Assembly (NCBI RefSeq): GCF_003097235.1
Contig: NZ_QEQQ01000001.1
Span: 496,001-560,000, forward strand
Source: Pseudomonas sp. CC120222-01a
GTDB taxonomy: Bacteria > Pseudomonadota > Gammaproteobacteria > Pseudomonadales > Pseudomonadaceae
Reading direction: 5' to 3'
Length of the DNA: 64,000 bases
Shown here: positions 1 through 7,948 of the stretch, piece by piece
Layout of the letters: every line of letters starts with the position of its first letter
Numbering within the stretch: position 1 is the stretch's first letter
Position numbers and translations under genes: made by a program
Notes under the pieces: model-generated
The model's input: the letters and a program-made list of their open reading frames with translations, nothing else
What the model was told of the DNA's origin: nothing
Database searches by the model: none

Positions 1-192
1 ACCTGACTTGGCCCTTTCCGGCATTAAGTTGACTACCGCGCAGGGGCTTGGCGACACCCGGTCGGCGTTAACGCCCGGTTACAAGCACAGCGCTATCACC
101 CGCCGCCGGCAAACGGCTAAGCTAAGGCAATCAGATTTCAACAGTGCTGGCTTCGCCGTCACTTCCCCATGGTTCAACTGCCCGGACGTATC
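1..192. other. Region upstream of slt
   Basis: 192 bp; no gene, terminator or clear promoter could be supported. Overlapping open frames here have no recognisable product. Confidence 0.4.
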
Positions 193-2121
193 ATGCGCAG
201 CCGCCTGTTACAGATTGCTTCCTGCCTGCTGCTTACCGCCGCCACCGTCAGTGCGGCGCAGGCCACCGACCTTTCCACGCAACGCCAATACTACGACGAG
301 GCCAAGCGTGCGCTGGCCAAGGGCGACAAAGGCCCCTACCTGCGCTACGCCCAGCAACTGCGCGATTACCCGCTCACGCCGTACCTGGCGTACGACGAAC
401 TGACCGCGCGCCTGAAGACCGCCAGCAACGAGGAAATCGAAGGTTTCCTGGCCAAGCACGGCGACCTGCCCCAGGCCAACTGGATGAAGTTGCGCTGGCT
501 GCGCTGGCTGGCCGAGCGCGGCGAGTGGAATACCTTCGTCAAGTACTATGACCCCAAGCTCAATTTCACTGAACTGGACTGCCTCAACGGCCAGTACCAG
601 TTGAGCCATGGCCAGCGCACCGAAGGCTTCGCCAGCGCCGAAAAACTGTGGAACGTCGGCAAGACGCAACCGGCAGCCTGCGACACCCTGTTCGGCATGT
701 GGGCCGCAGAAGGCCAGCTGACCGAGGCCAAGCGCTGGAACCGTGCCAAGCTCGCTGCCCAGGCACGCAACTACTCGCTGGCCAACAGCCTGGTGCAGGG
801 CCTGACCACACTCGGGCCGCAGGGCCGCTTGCTGATCGACGTGGCGCAAAAGCCCGAGCTGCTGAACCAGCCGTCACGCTTCACCCCGGCCAACGAGGCC
901 ATGTCCGACGTGGTCAGCCTCGGCCTGCGCCGCCTTGCCCGTCAGGACCCTGACCGCGCCATGGAGATGCTCGACGACTACGCCCAGCGCATGCACTTCT
1001 CGCGCGACGAGAAAGTCGCCATCGCCCGCGAGATCGGCCTGACCCTGGCCCGTCGTTACGACCCGCGCGCGCTGGACCTGATGACCCGCTACGACCCCGA
1101 ACTGCGCGACAACACGGTCAGTGAATGGCGCCTGCGCCTGCTGCTGCGCCTGGGCCGCTGGGAGGACGCCTACGAGCTGACCCGTCGCCTGCCGCAGGAC
1201 CTGGCCAGCAGCAACCGTTGGAAGTACTGGCAGGCACGCAGCCTGGAACTGGCCCAGCCGAACAACCCGCAGATTCCATTGCTGTACAAGAATGTGGCGC
1301 GCGAGCGTGACTTCTACGGCTTCCTCGCGGCTGACCGGGCAAAAACCCCTTATCAGCTGAACAACAAGCCACTGCTGTTGAGCCCGCAACTGGTCAACAA
1401 GGTGCGCAACACCCCGGGCATCCAGCGCGCCCTGGAATTCCACGCCCGCGGCCAGGTCGTCGAAGGCCGCCGCGAGTGGTACCACGTCAGCCGCCACTTC
1501 ACCCGCGACGAGATGGTCGCCCAGGCACGCCTTGCCTACGACATGCACTGGTACTTCCCGGCCATCCGCACCATCAGCCAGGCGCAGTACTGGGACGACC
1601 TGGATATCCGCTTCCCGATGGCCTATCGCGACACCCTGGTGCGTGAAGCCAAGGTGCGCGGCCTGCACTCAAGCTGGGTGTTCGCCATCACCCGCCAGGA
1701 AAGCGCTTTCATGGAGGATGCCCGCTCCAGCGTCGGTGCCAGCGGCCTGATGCAGGTGATGCCGGCCACTGCCAAGGAAACCGCACGCAAGTTCAGCATC
1801 CCGCTGGCTTCGCCGCAGCAGATGTTCAACCCGGAGAAAAACATTCAGGTCGGTGCAGCCTACCTGAGCCAGGTGCACAGCCAGTTCAACGGTAACCGGG
1901 TGTTGGCGTCCGCAGCTTACAACGCCGGCCCGGGGCGCGTGCGGCAGTGGCTCAAGGGCGCCAAGCACCTGAGCTTCGACGTGTGGGTGGAATCGATCCC
2001 GTTCGACGAAACGCGCCAGTATGTGCAGAACGTGCTGTCGTATTCGGTGATCTACGGGCAGAAGCTCAATGTGCCTCAGCCGCTGGTGGACTGGCATGAG
2101 CGGTATTTTGATGACATGTGA
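193..2121 (+). CDS. slt: Soluble lytic murein transglycosylase
   Basis: Periplasmic enzyme that cleaves the MurNAc-GlcNAc bond of peptidoglycan with formation of 1,6-anhydroMurNAc. The 642-residue protein starts with a signal peptide (residues 1-24, cut after AQA), continues with a long alpha-helical superhelix domain (about 30-450) and ends with the SLT catalytic domain. The catalytic Glu is E503 in the RQESAF motif, followed by GASGLMQVMPATA and AAYNAGPGRVRQWL, both family hallmarks. An in-frame start 24 bases earlier (ATG at 169) exists, but it would put MVQLPGRI before the signal peptide, so the ATG at 193 is preferred. Length agrees with E. coli Slt70 (about 645). It converges on the MOSC gene, with a REP hairpin between them. 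Confidence 0.93.
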   Translation: MRSRLLQIASCLLLTAATVSAAQATDLSTQRQYYDEAKRALAKGDKGPYLRYAQQLRDYPLTPYLAYDELTARLKTASNEEIEGFLAKHGDLPQANWMKLRWLRWLAERGEWNTFVKYYDPKLNFTELDCLNGQYQLSHGQRTEGFASAEKLWNVGKTQPAACDTLFGMWAAEGQLTEAKRWNRAKLAAQARNYSLANSLVQGLTTLGPQGRLLIDVAQKPELLNQPSRFTPANEAMSDVVSLGLRRLARQDPDRAMEMLDDYAQRMHFSRDEKVAIAREIGLTLARRYDPRALDLMTRYDPELRDNTVSEWRLRLLLRLGRWEDAYELTRRLPQDLASSNRWKYWQARSLELAQPNNPQIPLLYKNVARERDFYGFLAADRAKTPYQLNNKPLLLSPQLVNKVRNTPGIQRALEFHARGQVVEGRREWYHVSRHFTRDEMVAQARLAYDMHWYFPAIRTISQAQYWDDLDIRFPMAYRDTLVREAKVRGLHSSWVFAITRQESAFMEDARSSVGASGLMQVMPATAKETARKFSIPLASPQQMFNPEKNIQVGAAYLSQVHSQFNGNRVLASAAYNAGPGRVRQWLKGAKHLSFDVWVESIPFDETRQYVQNVLSYSVIYGQKLNVPQPLVDWHERYFDDM

Positions 2122-2138
2122 TTGCTGCTAAGGCTGCA

Positions 2139-2174
2139 CCGGCCTCTTCGCGGGCTTGCCCGCGAAGAGGCCGG
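2139..2174. repeat. REP-type palindrome between slt and MOSC gene
   Basis: A nearly perfect 36-bp palindrome: 17-bp arms (CCGGCCTCTTCGCGGGC and its complement) around a TT loop. The same CCGGCCTCTTCGCGGG core recurs in the intergenic palindromes near 27.45 kb and 48.15 kb, as expected for P. putida REP elements. It lies between two convergent genes and could stop transcription from both sides, although no long T-run follows. Confidence 0.85.
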
Positions 2175-2180
2175 CACAGG

Positions 2181-2984
2181 TTATTCGAGCACTTCGACTT
2201 CCATCCCCACCTCAAGCCAACCACTGCCATCCACGGCCAGGTTCTGCCCAAACAGGATATCCCCTTCCCTCTCGCGGAAGGTCTTCAGGGTCGTCAACGG
2301 CTCGCGGTCGACACTGCGCTCTCCGGTCGCTGGATCGAGCGTGGTGAAAATGCACCTCACACTGGGCTTGAGCACTCGAAACTCCAGCGCACCAATGCGA
2401 ATCCGCTTCCAGCCATCCTCGGCAAACGGCTCAGCCCCCTGCACCACCAGGTTCGGTCGAAAGCGCAGCATCTCCATGGGCCGGCCAATCCGCCGGCTCA
2501 ACTCGTCCAGCGAACCCTGCCCGATCAGCAATAACGGAAAGCCATCAGGGAAAGCCGCACGGTCGCTGTTCAGGCCGTAACCATTGGGCAGGTAGCGCGC
2601 CCGTTGCTCCGGGCAATGCACCAGGCGTACCGCCTTGCCGAGCCATTGCGACAACCAGGCGGCCACCTCACCGCCCGCGTCCGGTACGCGCAAGGTATCG
2701 CGCCAGATGGTTACACCGCGCAGCGCATCGTCAGCGCCGGGCACCACCACACGCAGTGGCGCTTGCCCGGGTAGCTCAAGCAGCAACTCGCCAGCCTCGC
2801 TCGCGCTAGCCCTCAGCTGGCCCAGTTGCGGCCAGGCTCGCTGGGTGAGGAAGCGTCCGTTCTCTTCCTCGACGACCATCCAGCGTCGGTCACCCTGCAG
2901 CCCCAGAAGACCCACCGGCGAACCCTGCAGGCATTGCGCCTGCCCCGACTTCACCGGGTATCGATACAACTCACTGAGAAACAT
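2181..2984 (-). CDS. MOSC domain-containing protein (YcbX-like)
   Basis: A 267-residue protein with an N-terminal MOSC beta-barrel domain (starting MFLSELYRYPVKSGQAQ) and a C-terminal MOSC domain that carries the conserved Cys in VLKPSVRCIF (about residue 215). Members of this family (E. coli YcbX, mammalian mARC) bind molybdenum cofactor and reduce N-hydroxylated compounds; that role is inferred from the family. YcbX itself has a C-terminal ferredoxin domain which is missing here, so the electron partner must be separate. The chosen Met (2984) starts directly at the MOSC barrel; an upstream in-frame Met adds only five residues. Confidence 0.85.
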   Translation of the reverse strand: MFLSELYRYPVKSGQAQCLQGSPVGLLGLQGDRRWMVVEEENGRFLTQRAWPQLGQLRASASEAGELLLELPGQAPLRVVVPGADDALRGVTIWRDTLRVPDAGGEVAAWLSQWLGKAVRLVHCPEQRARYLPNGYGLNSDRAAFPDGFPLLLIGQGSLDELSRRIGRPMEMLRFRPNLVVQGAEPFAEDGWKRIRIGALEFRVLKPSVRCIFTTLDPATGERSVDREPLTTLKTFREREGDILFGQNLAVDGSGWLEVGMEVEVLE

Positions 2985-3040
2985 CCCTGCCTGCCTCATG
3001 CCTTGTCAAAAGCCAAGCTTATACCTGGCCGACAGCGGGA

Positions 3041-3976
3041 TCACGCGTTGCGGGTGTCCAGCAGCAGGCGCTGCTTGACCACATCGACCAGGCGATCAGG
3101 CTGGAACTTGGAGAGGAAATTGTCGCAACCTACCTTTTTCACCATCGACTCGTTGAAGCTGCCCGACAAGGAGGTGTGCAACACCACGTAGAGCTTGCGC
3201 AGGCGCGCATCGCTACGAATCTCGGTGGTCAACCGATAGCCATCCATCTCGGGCATTTCCGCATCGGTGAAGACCATCAGCAGTTTCTCGCAGACATCCT
3301 CCCCGGCATCGGCCCAGCCCTTGAGCAGGCGCAAGGCTTTCAGGCCATCACTGGCCACGTGCAGTTTCACCCCGAGTTGCGACAAGGTATCGCGCAGTTG
3401 CGCCAGGGCCACGCTGGAGTCATCCACCAGCAGCACTTCACGGCCACGCGCGCGCGCCAGCACCGGGTCGGCCAGCTTGTCGCCGGAGACCCGGGCGTTG
3501 TAAGGCACGATCTCGGCCAGCACCTTCTCCACATCGATCACTTCGACCAGCTTGTCGTCCACTTTGGTGATGGCGGTCAGGTAATGCTGGCGTCCGGCAC
3601 TGGAAGGCGGCGGCATGATGGCTTCCCAGTTCATGTTGACGATGCGATCGACGCCACCCACCAGGAACGCTTGCACCGAGCGGTTGTACTCGGTGACGAT
3701 GATGGTGCTGTCCGGCCCTGGCTGCAGCGGGCGCATGCCGATCGCCTGGGACAGGTCGATCACCGGCAGGGTCTGCCCACGCAGGTTGACCACACCACAG
3801 ACGAATGCGTGGCGCTGCGGCATCAGGGTCAGCTTGGGCAACTGCAGTACTTCCTGCACCTTGAAAACGTTGATCGCGAACAACTGGCGACCGGCCAGGC
3901 GGAACATCAGGATTTCCAGACGGTTCTCACCCACCAGCTGCGTGCGTTGGTCTACCGTGTCGAGAATGCCAGCCAT
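3041..3976 (-). CDS. cheV: Chemotaxis scaffold/response regulator CheV
   Basis: CheV couples chemoreceptors to CheA and adds a phosphorylatable receiver for adaptation. The 311-residue protein has an N-terminal CheW domain (about 15-160, with VCGVVNLRGQTLPVIDL) and a C-terminal receiver (about 175-305). Acidic residues are in LLVDDSS, the phospho-acceptor Asp is in VFTDAEMPEMDGY (about 238), and the conserved Lys is in LSKFQPD. It lies alone, without other che genes nearby. A FliA-type promoter sits 48 bp upstream, fitting control by the flagellar sigma factor. Confidence 0.92.
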   Translation of the reverse strand: MAGILDTVDQRTQLVGENRLEILMFRLAGRQLFAINVFKVQEVLQLPKLTLMPQRHAFVCGVVNLRGQTLPVIDLSQAIGMRPLQPGPDSTIIVTEYNRSVQAFLVGGVDRIVNMNWEAIMPPPSSAGRQHYLTAITKVDDKLVEVIDVEKVLAEIVPYNARVSGDKLADPVLARARGREVLLVDDSSVALAQLRDTLSQLGVKLHVASDGLKALRLLKGWADAGEDVCEKLLMVFTDAEMPEMDGYRLTTEIRSDARLRKLYVVLHTSLSGSFNESMVKKVGCDNFLSKFQPDRLVDVVKQRLLLDTRNA

Positions 3977-4326
3977 TGGAATAACCCCAGGGTTGTGTCG
4001 AAAAATTGGAAATGATCCGTTCTATATCGGCGCATTCCCGGGCATCTTGACCCTCGCGTAAAAATGCCCTGCAGGGCAATTGATATCACATTAGCATCAT
4101 GCTTTACTGCGACATGCCCAGCTTGGATCCATTCCAGTGCAACCTGTCGCACCCTAGACGCCATCAGGGAAACCCCTAGGAGCAATCAGGTGCAACCTGA
4201 TGTTCGCGATATCCTTTAGCCATTAATGTGACGCCATTCTCACTGCATGAATGGAGTCAGGCTTTTGCTAGCGATCGACATGGCGTGGCCATCCCCTGCT
4301 CCAGCCCAACGCGCCGGAGTGACTTG
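3977..4326. other. Divergent intergenic region cheV / Hpt-like gene
   Basis: 350 bp without a gene. Besides the FliA-type promoter it holds two short palindromes: TGCCCTGCAGGGCA around 4065-4078, and ATCAGGT-GCA-ACCTGAT at 4185-4201, possibly operators or small hairpins. No other feature could be supported. Confidence 0.5.
4024..4050 (-). promoter_or_regulatory. Candidate sigma-28 (FliA) promoter of cheV
   Basis: Read on the minus strand: TCAAG, 14 bp, GCCGATAT. This matches the Pseudomonas FliA consensus (TCAAG-N12-14-GCCGATA) in both boxes. The -10 box ends 48 bp before the cheV ATG. The same arrangement with the same spacing lies in front of the aerotaxis receptor gene at 33650-33676, which makes chance less likely. 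Confidence 0.7.
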
Positions 4327-4836
4327 ATGGACAGCAGCGTCTCCAACATCGACACCCTGCAGGACTTCCTGCTGGATGCCCAGGTCTTGCTGACCCAGTC
4401 CCAGGAATGCCTGCAGCATCTTGAATTGATCAGCAATGACCCGGACGCCTGCCATTGCCTGGACAACGCCCTCCAGAACCTGGCCCGACGCGCCAGCACC
4501 TTGGGCCTGCTCGAGGTCGCCCACTATGCAAGCGTTCTGCACCAGTTGCTCGCCCCGGCCTGTAAACAACAGTGTCTGGACAACGCAGCGCTGCCCACCT
4601 TGAACGCCTGCCTGACCTTGCTGGCCTGGCAACTGGAACTGGTCGACGTACACACCGGCCGGCTCGCCCTCGATACCTGCGAGCAGGTGACGCTACTCAG
4701 CGAACTGGCAACTGCCCTGAATCAACCGTTGCCGCAAACGTGTGCGTCCTGCAACGACAACGGCAGCAACTGCGTGCATCCGCATTCCACGGTTGCGGCC
4801 AGCTCTGCAACCCGCTGGTCCGCGCAGCGCCACTAA
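4327..4836 (+). CDS. Hypothetical protein, degenerate Hpt-like helical domain
   Basis: A 169-residue, mostly helical, Cys-rich protein (CLQHLELI, CHCLDNAL, CASCNDNGSNC) with no signal peptide. The stretch LDNALQNLARRASTLGLLEVAHYASVL (in two overlapping parts) resembles the helix pair of a CheA/Hpt domain, where an HTLKGSA-type motif would sit; here the phosphorylatable His is replaced by the ARRAS segment, so it could not carry phosphate in the usual way. This resemblance is a reading by eye, not an alignment. The ATG at 4327 is chosen because GGAG lies 8 bases before it; an in-frame start at 4228 lacks that. It lies next to cheV and a two-component pair, which suggests a signalling role but does not prove it. 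Confidence 0.6.
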   Translation: MDSSVSNIDTLQDFLLDAQVLLTQSQECLQHLELISNDPDACHCLDNALQNLARRASTLGLLEVAHYASVLHQLLAPACKQQCLDNAALPTLNACLTLLAWQLELVDVHTGRLALDTCEQVTLLSELATALNQPLPQTCASCNDNGSNCVHPHSTVAASSATRWSAQRH

Positions 4837-5223
4837 CCGGCGTGGCACGCGCAACTAAGCAATGGTTAGAACTGCAAAGCAGGCCGAACTTGTGGAGTTC
4901 TACACTAGTTCAGGCCCTGATATTTGAGCGGTCTATTGCAAGTTGAACTTGCGGCCATCATCAACCGATCAGATAGTGGCACTTTGACACCTCGCAGCCC
5001 TGCCGAGCCACTCTCCCGAGCCCGGAATTGCTGAGGTTTCATAGCATTACCCAGCCGCGACCAAATTGAACCGAAGTGTTAAGATGCGCGCAAACAAATG
5101 CTGGCCGGCCCCTCTGTATCGCATCAAACCGCGCTCGTCTTTTGTTGCAAGCACAACGCCAAAGCCTCTGCCAAGAGCTATGCACGGCCCCCATCAGCAA
5201 GACTTCAGTGGCTTCTCAATTTT
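4837..5223. other. Intergenic region before the sensor kinase gene
   Basis: 387 bp, more AT-rich than its surroundings in 4910-5100. An in-frame ATG at 5098 could lengthen the kinase by 42 residues, but that extension has no membrane or domain character. No terminator, RNA gene or clear promoter could be identified. Confidence 0.4.
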
Positions 5224-6114
5224 ATGTTCCCACGCTTGAAGATATCTCTGCGCTGCCGTTCACGCGCCACCTTGCTGCGCTGGGCGACGGCCATGCTGTG
5301 CGTGGTGTCCCTGCTTGCCAACCTGCTCCTGTTTGCCGGTGGGCACGACATGCCTGCCAGCCTGTTGCTGCTGCAACTGGTGGCCACGTTTGGCGTCTGC
5401 TGGCACCTGAGCCACGGCGCCAAGTCGATCAGCCTGCGCCCGGCGGAGCTGGCCGGGCGCATGCTCAAGGTCCAGGAGAGCGAGCGCCAGCACCTGAGCC
5501 GCGAACTGCACGACGACATCGGCCAGCTGCTCACCGCCGCCAAGATGCAGCTGGAATGGTTGCAACGCCGTGTACCGAACGACTTGCAGGTGCACTGTGG
5601 CAGCCTGCGCAGCACCCTCGAAGACACCCTGAGCAAGGTGCGCGACGTTTCTGCCATTCTCAACCCACGACAACTGGCCAGCCTTGGCCTCGAGGCCAGC
5701 TTGCGGGCACACCTGGTACGCACCCTGGCAAGCACCGACGTGCATTGGAGCCTGGAATGCCATCAACGCCTGGGCGGCATCAGCGAAGAGGTCGCGATGG
5801 CGGCGTTTCGCATCACCCAGGAGGCGGTCACCAACATGCTGCGCCATGCCCGGGCTCGCAACCTGACCATCCGCCTGCAGCGCAGCGCAGCAGGGCTTGC
5901 CCTGTCGATCCAGGACGACGGCCAGGGCTTCCTCCCGGTCGCCAATCCGGCCGAGGCAGGCCAGCGCGGCATGGCCGGCATGCAGGAGCGCGCCACCGCC
6001 CTCAACGGCAGCCTGGCGATCACCAGTCAGCTCGGCCTGGGCACGACGATCGACGTGCTGTTCCCGTGGCCACCCCGTACCCATGAACGCGCCAGGACTA
6101 CCGCTTCATCATGA
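5224..6114 (+). CDS. NarL-type sensor histidine kinase (HisKA_3)
   Basis: Inner-membrane sensor kinase of 296 residues. Two membrane segments lie near the N-terminus (about 12-36 and 42-60) with almost no periplasmic loop, so the signal is probably sensed in the membrane or cytoplasm. The HisKA_3 box is ESERQHLSRELHDDIGQLL with phospho-acceptor H96; the ATPase domain follows, with TQEAVTNMLRHARA (N box), IQDDGQGF (G1) and GQRGMAGMQERA (G2). The start at 5224 is preferred because the membrane segment begins soon after. Its stop overlaps the next start by 4 bases (ATGA), so the two are translationally coupled. The signal is unknown. Confidence 0.85.
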   Translation: MFPRLKISLRCRSRATLLRWATAMLCVVSLLANLLLFAGGHDMPASLLLLQLVATFGVCWHLSHGAKSISLRPAELAGRMLKVQESERQHLSRELHDDIGQLLTAAKMQLEWLQRRVPNDLQVHCGSLRSTLEDTLSKVRDVSAILNPRQLASLGLEASLRAHLVRTLASTDVHWSLECHQRLGGISEEVAMAAFRITQEAVTNMLRHARARNLTIRLQRSAAGLALSIQDDGQGFLPVANPAEAGQRGMAGMQERATALNGSLAITSQLGLGTTIDVLFPWPPRTHERARTTASS

Positions 6115-6770
6115 CCTGTAGATTGCTGCTGGTGGATGACCACTCGCTGATCCGTGCCGGGGTCCGTGCCCTGGTTTCCGATATCCCTGGTTACACCGTG
6201 GTCGGCGAAGCCGATGACGGCGATCAGTTGCTCGAGCACGTTCAGCAACTGGCACCCGACATCGTCCTGCTGGACATTTCCATGCGTTCGACCAGCGGCC
6301 TCGATGCCCTCACTCAGCTGCGCGCCACGGGCAACACCTGCAAGGTGCTGATCCTGTCCATGCATACCGATCCGGACCTGATCATGCGAGCACTGGAAAG
6401 TGGCGCCCACGGTTACTTGCTCAAGGACGCCACCGCTACCGAACTGGAGCAGGCCCTGATTGCCTTGCGCAATGGCGAACGCTACCTCAGCCCGGCCATC
6501 GCCCATACGGTGATCAACCAGGCACTGATGCGTGCGCAGCACGGCAAGCCGTCTGGCATCGACCGCCACAACCTCACCGCACGGCAACTGGAGATCCTGC
6601 GCCTGATCGTGCGCGGCAAGTCCACCCGCGAAATTGCCGCCGGCCTCGGCCTGTCGATCAAGACCGTAGAAACCCACCGCTCGCAGATCATGAAGCGCCT
6701 GCAGATCTATGACGTGGCTGGCCTGGTCCTGTTCGCCGTGCGCGAGAAGATCATCAGCCTGGATGACTGA
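6111..6770 (+). CDS. LuxR/NarL-family response regulator
   Basis: Partner of the preceding kinase. The 219-residue protein has a receiver (1-120; acidic pair in LLLVDDH, phospho-acceptor D55 in VLLDISM, Lys in LLKDA) and a LuxR-type helix-turn-helix (about 155-210; LTARQLEILRLIVRGKSTREIA and KTVETHRSQIMKRL, read separately). Such regulators bind promoters as dimers once phosphorylated. The start overlaps the kinase stop. Its 3' end overlaps the convergent lipid kinase gene by 17 bp. Target genes cannot be told from the sequence. Confidence 0.88.
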   Translation: MTCRLLLVDDHSLIRAGVRALVSDIPGYTVVGEADDGDQLLEHVQQLAPDIVLLDISMRSTSGLDALTQLRATGNTCKVLILSMHTDPDLIMRALESGAHGYLLKDATATELEQALIALRNGERYLSPAIAHTVINQALMRAQHGKPSGIDRHNLTARQLEILRLIVRGKSTREIAAGLGLSIKTVETHRSQIMKRLQIYDVAGLVLFAVREKIISLDD

Positions 6771-7641
6771 TCAGCGGTGAATTCGCTGGCAAGTGCAGGC
6801 GCAACGCCGCCGGTACCGCCGTGAAGCGCAGGCTGTCGGCCTGTAGGGGCTCTCCATCGAGGTTGATGTCCAGCCCCTGCGAGCAGGTGATCTCGACCCA
6901 TGGCAAACGCGCCCGCACAAACAGCCCCTCACCCGCCAGCAAATCCCGCAGTGCGCCTACCATTTCCTGGGGCGCCGGCAGGATCGCGATATCCAGCAGG
7001 CCATCATCGACTTGCGCGTCCGGGCACAACACTTGCCCACCGCCGGCCTGGCGACCATTGCCGATCCCCAGCGCCAGCAGGTCGCCTTGCCAGTCGAACC
7101 CCGGCCCAGAAAGCTCGACCGAGGCGGCCTGCAGCTCGCTGAAGCGCGACAGCCCAGTGAACAAGTAGGCCGCGGCGCCAAGCATTTTTTTCAGGTCTTC
7201 AGAGGTGCTGGCGGTAACCTGGCTGCCGAAACCGCCTGTGGCCATGTTCAGGAACAGTTGGTCACCCACCTGGCCCAGGTCGATCGGCCTGGGTGGCACG
7301 TCCAGCAATGCCAGGGCCTCGGCAGGCTCCAGCGAAATGCCGGCGGCCCTGGCGAAGTCATTGGCCGTTCCCAGCGGCAGCAGCGCCAGGCTGGCTTCGC
7401 TGCGCGCCTGGCCCATGGCTTCGGCGACGTCACGCAAGGTGCCGTCACCACCGCCAGCGATGACGTGGCTGTACCCGGCCGCCAGCGCTTCGCCTACCAG
7501 CCGCTGGGCATCGCCACCTTCCCAAGTCACCCGCACATCCAGCGTCCAGCCACGTTCGCGCAGAGCGCTCACGGCTTGGCGCACCGCTTCGTTCATGGCC
7601 TGCTTGCCATGCAGGATCAAGATTGCCTTGCGCTTTGGCAT
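6754..7641 (-). CDS. yegS: YegS-type lipid kinase
   Basis: Member of the diacylglycerol-kinase catalytic family; E. coli YegS phosphorylates phosphatidylglycerol in vitro. The 295-residue length matches E. coli YegS (299). Visible are the N-terminal ILILHGKQA strand, the nucleotide-binding motif VIAGGGDGTLRDVAEAM (about 60-76) and LPLGTANDFARAAGIS. The start at 7641 gives the usual N-terminus MPKRKAILIL; the frame is open 80 codons further, but that stretch looks unlike any family member. It converges on the response regulator gene. Confidence 0.85.
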   Translation of the reverse strand: MPKRKAILILHGKQAMNEAVRQAVSALRERGWTLDVRVTWEGGDAQRLVGEALAAGYSHVIAGGGDGTLRDVAEAMGQARSEASLALLPLGTANDFARAAGISLEPAEALALLDVPPRPIDLGQVGDQLFLNMATGGFGSQVTASTSEDLKKMLGAAAYLFTGLSRFSELQAASVELSGPGFDWQGDLLALGIGNGRQAGGGQVLCPDAQVDDGLLDIAILPAPQEMVGALRDLLAGEGLFVRARLPWVEITCSQGLDINLDGEPLQADSLRFTAVPAALRLHLPANSPLISHPG

Positions 7642-7948
7642 CACACGTCTCCGTGGGCTTGGTTCAGTCCAGATCTCGACCACAAACAGGGCCGGAATGC
7701 TGCACAGCGTAGGCAAAACAGCTCTACATCGCCCATTGACCGGGAGCAAGGACGAACAAAAAACAGCCAGATTCACATAAATATCATTGAAAGCTTTTCT
7801 CATCGGGCGCATGATCGACAAATATTTGGCCTTCATGGACGAAGCAGCAGTGAAAAGTCGGTTTTTTGACTTTTCCGCCAAAACCGTGACAGGTCGCGAA
7901 GTTCCCCTTCACTGCGCTGTAACCAGCGCCTAGAGTCGAGGCTGTGAA
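7642..7948. other. Divergent intergenic region yegS / algA-like gene
   Basis: 307 bp between divergently transcribed genes, hence holding both promoters. The middle (7720-7870) is AT-rich. No operator, riboswitch or small gene could be singled out with confidence. Confidence 0.4.

Noticed and set aside
4327-5223. A second chemotaxis gene cluster next to cheV
   Set aside because: No cheA, cheW, cheB, cheR or receptor genes follow; the next genes form a NarL-type two-component pair.
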